Source of the DNA: Punica granatum
Lineage: Eukaryota; Streptophyta; Magnoliopsida; Myrtales; Lythraceae
NCBI RefSeq assembly: GCF_007655135.1
Contig: NC_045128.1
Location: forward strand, 11,594,001 to 11,658,000
DNA length: 64,000 bases
Direction of reading: 5' to 3'
The position numbers and the translations under genes are program-made. Below are positions 61,046-64,000 of this stretch, in pieces. The notes under the pieces are model-generated. The model saw only the letters and a program-made list of their open reading frames with translations. It had not been told where the DNA came from and made no database searches. Position 1 is the stretch's first letter. Each line of letters starts with the position of its first letter.

Positions 61046-62577
61046 ACATTAGCTAATGACATTTCTTTTTGTTTCTGGTGAAATTGGTGGTTGAAATTCA
61101 ATTTCTGCGCAGCTGATAACAGGAACAAATTAAAATGAAAATCACGTCCATTTATGTCGGGCGAGGAAATAGAAAAGGTGGAAGTGCTGACCAATGCTGA
61201 ATGATCATCAGAGCCTGCTGAAGGGAATCTTGGTCGGGGAAACAATACATTTGGTTAGATTCTACTATATATATATACACACACTGCATACACGAGGAAG
61301 GGCAATTGCTTGGTCTTTGCCTCCTGGAGGATTGTCGGAGAAGATATCCTTTGCGTGGATAGTGCCCGGATCAGATTTCTAATTGGAGAATGGGACTTCT
61401 GAGGACAGTGAAGTATATAAAGACTCTGAAAATCAACAATTACCACAAAGTTCGATCCCATGAAAAATTTGGGACTTCTGAGGATGAAGCCCCTCTCGTG
61501 AAATTAGATAGATTGTTGCTGCCGGCATCCATGGCTGGTTGGCGCTAATTGGCTTGGCTTCACATGAGAAAATGTGAAAGAAATGCTGGTGGAAGTGTGG
61601 TCGCGCTTGCCCTTTAGCCAACTGATAACTCGAAACGAGAACATAACGAACACTTTGAATGTATGGATTTAAAGAGTTACCGTTTTTTCTTTGATAAAAT
61701 CATGGATATACTCAAGCTAAGACTTGATTAATTATCAGCTTGACATCAACCACAAGTGTTTTTAACGCGTTTCATATCCCTACACTGTATGTAAAGTCCA
61801 TTCATTAAAGTGCAATTTGTCGATTACTCCACATCTTCGTGGTTAAAGAAGTTACAATTCTTGTCTAGATCCTATGTGGACATTTGTCGAGGGTTATGCG
61901 AGAAAATCCTAGACAAACACTAAGAAACTTAGCTATGAATTAGTTAAACTAGTTGATATTCGCACATTGCGGGGGAAAATTTTGTCAATTTTCGCATGAC
62001 CGAAAATAAATGCTTAACACGTGTGACATATAAATATATATAGATAGAAAGAAAAAAAATGTTCAAGATCATATATTTTGACCAAGTAAACATAATAAAC
62101 ACTACGAATTATAAGTGGGACATTATGCAGGAGCTAGGTACTTGGAAAACTATAATAAATAAAAATATTATGGAAAAAAATGATTTTTCAAATCTTGCAT
62201 TTATAGAACATTTGGTATATTGAACTTTAAAAATATCACGTATTTTAAGGAGGTCATTTTAATTATCGAGATAATTTATAATCTTCAAAAAATTTAATAA
62301 TATGTATGCATATAATGTGGACGCATAACCAAAGTGTGTTGAATAGCACAAGTAAAATATTGTAAATATTCATTGAATTGGACTTGAAAAGTCGATTCAA
62401 CGTAGAGTTAAGGGTTTCATAATTAGGTTACATGACGAATTCTCTTTTCAATTGTCGGCTTTTATATACCATAATAGATGCTCAGAAAACCATGGATCAT
62501 TATCAGTAAGTAAAACGAATTAGAAAGCCTAGGGGAACAAAACATGCAAAGGTCGACTGCTGAGCATTTAAAAAAAA
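61046..62577. other. Spacer, possible Helitron end
   Basis: No gene seen. Near 61951-61975, minus strand, CCCGCAATGTGCG forms a short hairpin and is followed by AATATCAACTAG and T, again a CTAG-T end as left by Helitrons. The rest is AT-rich. Confidence 0.4.
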
Positions 62578-62849
62578 GGTAAAATTCCACAAACATTTAT
62601 TGAAGTTCATAGCACAGAGACACCTCTACTTTATAAGTAGGACATTGACACTCACTGTCTATCGACGTTGACACCCCTCCAAATTTGTAAAGGACATTAT
62701 ACCTCTACATGAGGGGAGCTCAATGTCCATTTTAAAAACTTACGAGAGTTTCAGTTTCCTTGAACATGGGATGCTACTATTCTACTTACAGAGCCGGGGT
62801 TGTTACTATTGTACGACGAAACTATAGGGGATGTCATGTAGAATTTACT
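62578..62849. mobile_element. Small inverted-ended MITE
   Basis: The left end GGTAAAATTCCACAAACAT is matched inverted by ATGTCATGTAGAATTTACTC at the right end (with mismatches). It is flanked by similar A-rich stretches (TTAAAAAAAAG and TTAAAAAGAA), so the duplication is suggestive only. There is no coding content. Confidence 0.5.
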
Positions 62850-63149
62850 CTTAAAAAGAATCCTAATTCAAACTTTTTGACCTCTATTATTATATGATTT
62901 TAATCAAAAATAAAAAATCCCATAGGTGTAGTACAATTAGCAAATAAGCTTTGTGTGAGCGAATTTTGCCTGCAGTAGAGATATTCAAAACCCATTGAAA
63001 ATATTATGTGATTAGGATCAATTAACACCATTGAAAATTACTCAACCTCGTGCTGTGACCAAAAAGAAAAAGAAAAAAGAAACTTAATAGGACAGCTTTC
63101 CGCGTCCTAAGGAATTAATAAACTAAAGAAATAAAATTAGTTCAAAAAG

Positions 63150-63700
63150 GGTTTAGCGTATGGGAAAGCCTGGACCTTCCGGTGTTGGAGGGGTCCTCCG
63201 TGACTCGTTTGGCAAAATTATTTGCTTGTTTGCTGCTCTAGCTGCCATTATGGAGCCGAATCTCGCTGAGCTGCTCTCTGTTAGGAAGGCCCTTCATCTA
63301 TCATCTTGCAATTCATCGTTGTTCGACTCTTGCTTGATAATCGAGTCAGACTCGCTAAATGTTATTGGATGAATTCATAGGCATTATCGTTTCCCATGGA
63401 AGTACAAGAAGATTTTCACTGATATGCACCTCTGGGCTCTTCACTTCAGCACCATTAGGTACCAGCACCCATGTAGAGAAGGAAATCCATTTGCTGACTC
63501 GCTTGCTAAGTGGGGAATCAATAGGATCTAAGACTTTATTGCTTGGTTGTAATTTCCCGGCGTTCTCTCTATTGTTTTTTTTTTTTTGGTTTTATGTTAT
63601 TCCCTTCTTTCTTTGTATTCCTTCCATACTCTCGTACACCTCGGTTACGGAGCTTTAAGTTTTAATGAAATTTCATTGAGTTATAAAAAAGAAAAAAAAA
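63150..63700 (+). pseudogene. 5'-truncated LINE 3' end with RNase H fragment
   Basis: The frame at 63160-63372 reads GKPGPSGVGGVLRDSFGKII, NLAELLSVRKAL and IIESDSLNVIG, the RNase H domain (RVT_3 type) at the 3' end of plant LINEs. After a frame change near 63370 it continues with the usual PFADSLAK-type block (about 63490-63515) and a stop. An AT-rich 3' tail follows, ending in an A-rich run (63684-63700). Truncation at the 5' side and an A tail are hallmarks of LINE insertion. Confidence 0.8.
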
Positions 63701-63800
63701 GTTTCGTTTAGTGGTACAAGCCATAAACTCAAAATCAAGACGTCATGAGTTTAATTCTCATTAGTAAGACTTACATGGTCCTTCATTTCACTTTATTTTC
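63697..63800 (+). mobile_element. tRNA-like SINE copy
   Basis: GTTTAGTGGTACAAGCC (A-box-like) and ATGAGTTTAATTCTC (B-box-like) are spaced about 35 bp apart, immediately after the LINE A-tail. It is short and degraded. Confidence 0.4.
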
Positions 63801-64000
63801 TATTTTTATATTAATTCACGGGCATCTAATGACAGAAAAAGAAAAAGAAATAAAATTAGTTTGACAATTAATATCAAAGAAGGGGACTGAGGACCCATGA
63901 GATCTTGTTCCACATGATGAACATATGGAGTACATATAGTCGTATGACCGTCACGATCTGAACCAACTCCATGCTTTCAGGGCAGACACGATTCCATAAT
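63801..64000. other. End of window, no gene seen
   Basis: AT-rich then mixed sequence with no supported frame or repeat edge. Confidence 0.5.

Overview
This is nuclear DNA from a eudicot plant. The genes are split by AT-rich introns with GT-AG borders, plant-specific families are present (a DYW-type PPR protein, a DUF761 protein), and the spaces between genes are AT-rich and full of plant transposon relics. A woody rosid, perhaps from the Myrtales, is a weak guess; the sequence alone does not fix the species.

Genes. (1) A possible 60-codon membrane-protein gene on the minus strand at 2098-2280. (2) An intact, intronless PPR gene of the PLS-DYW class, minus strand, 4568-6661, predicted to act in organellar RNA editing. 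(3) STT3A, the catalytic subunit of the ER oligosaccharyltransferase, minus strand, 9084-20554. I resolved it into 23 exons coding for 786 residues, with all splice phases consistent. One intron is 4.5 kb long. (4) CDC27B/HOBBIT, the APC3 subunit of the anaphase-promoting complex, plus strand, 33571-43762, resolved into 16 exons coding for 759 residues. Two of its introns carry transposons. (5) An intronless DUF761 gene resembling Avr9/Cf-9 rapidly elicited protein 146, plus strand, 59359-60009. These genes do not form a pathway or cluster; they are ordinary neighbours on a plant chromosome.

Mobile DNA. At 420-1600 lies a broken PIF/Harbinger transposase gene. Four Tourist-like MITEs follow at 15037, 21486, 23478 and 35843. 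Long-inverted-repeat (Mutator-type or foldback) elements lie at 2676-3390, 30697-31866 (with a perfect 9-bp target duplication) and 38846-40448. The last fills nearly all of CDC27 intron 9 and has an internal 521-bp tandem duplication. A small CACTA element with subterminal repeats is at 46881-47618. A Helitron helicase fragment lies near 22300-22860, LINE fragments at 26930-27790 and 63150-63700, and a broken Ty1/Copia pol with a probable LTR at 50266-52330. Five tRNA-like SINE copies are also seen.

Layout: 1-3400 mobile relics plus the small ORF; 3400-6661 PPR; 6662-9083 AT-rich spacer with one MITE; 9084-20554 STT3A and its promoter to about 20930; 20930-33400 a transposon-rich spacer; 33400-44280 CDC27B; 44280-59000 a long AT-rich spacer with CACTA, Copia and SINE copies; 59046-60050 DUF761 gene; 60050-64000 spacer with SINE, MITE and LINE remnants. 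I saw no CRISPR array, no rRNA gene and no functional tRNA gene. I found no clearly new biological system. The most informative signals are the unfolded-protein-response-like promoter sites of STT3A and the structure of the transposons.
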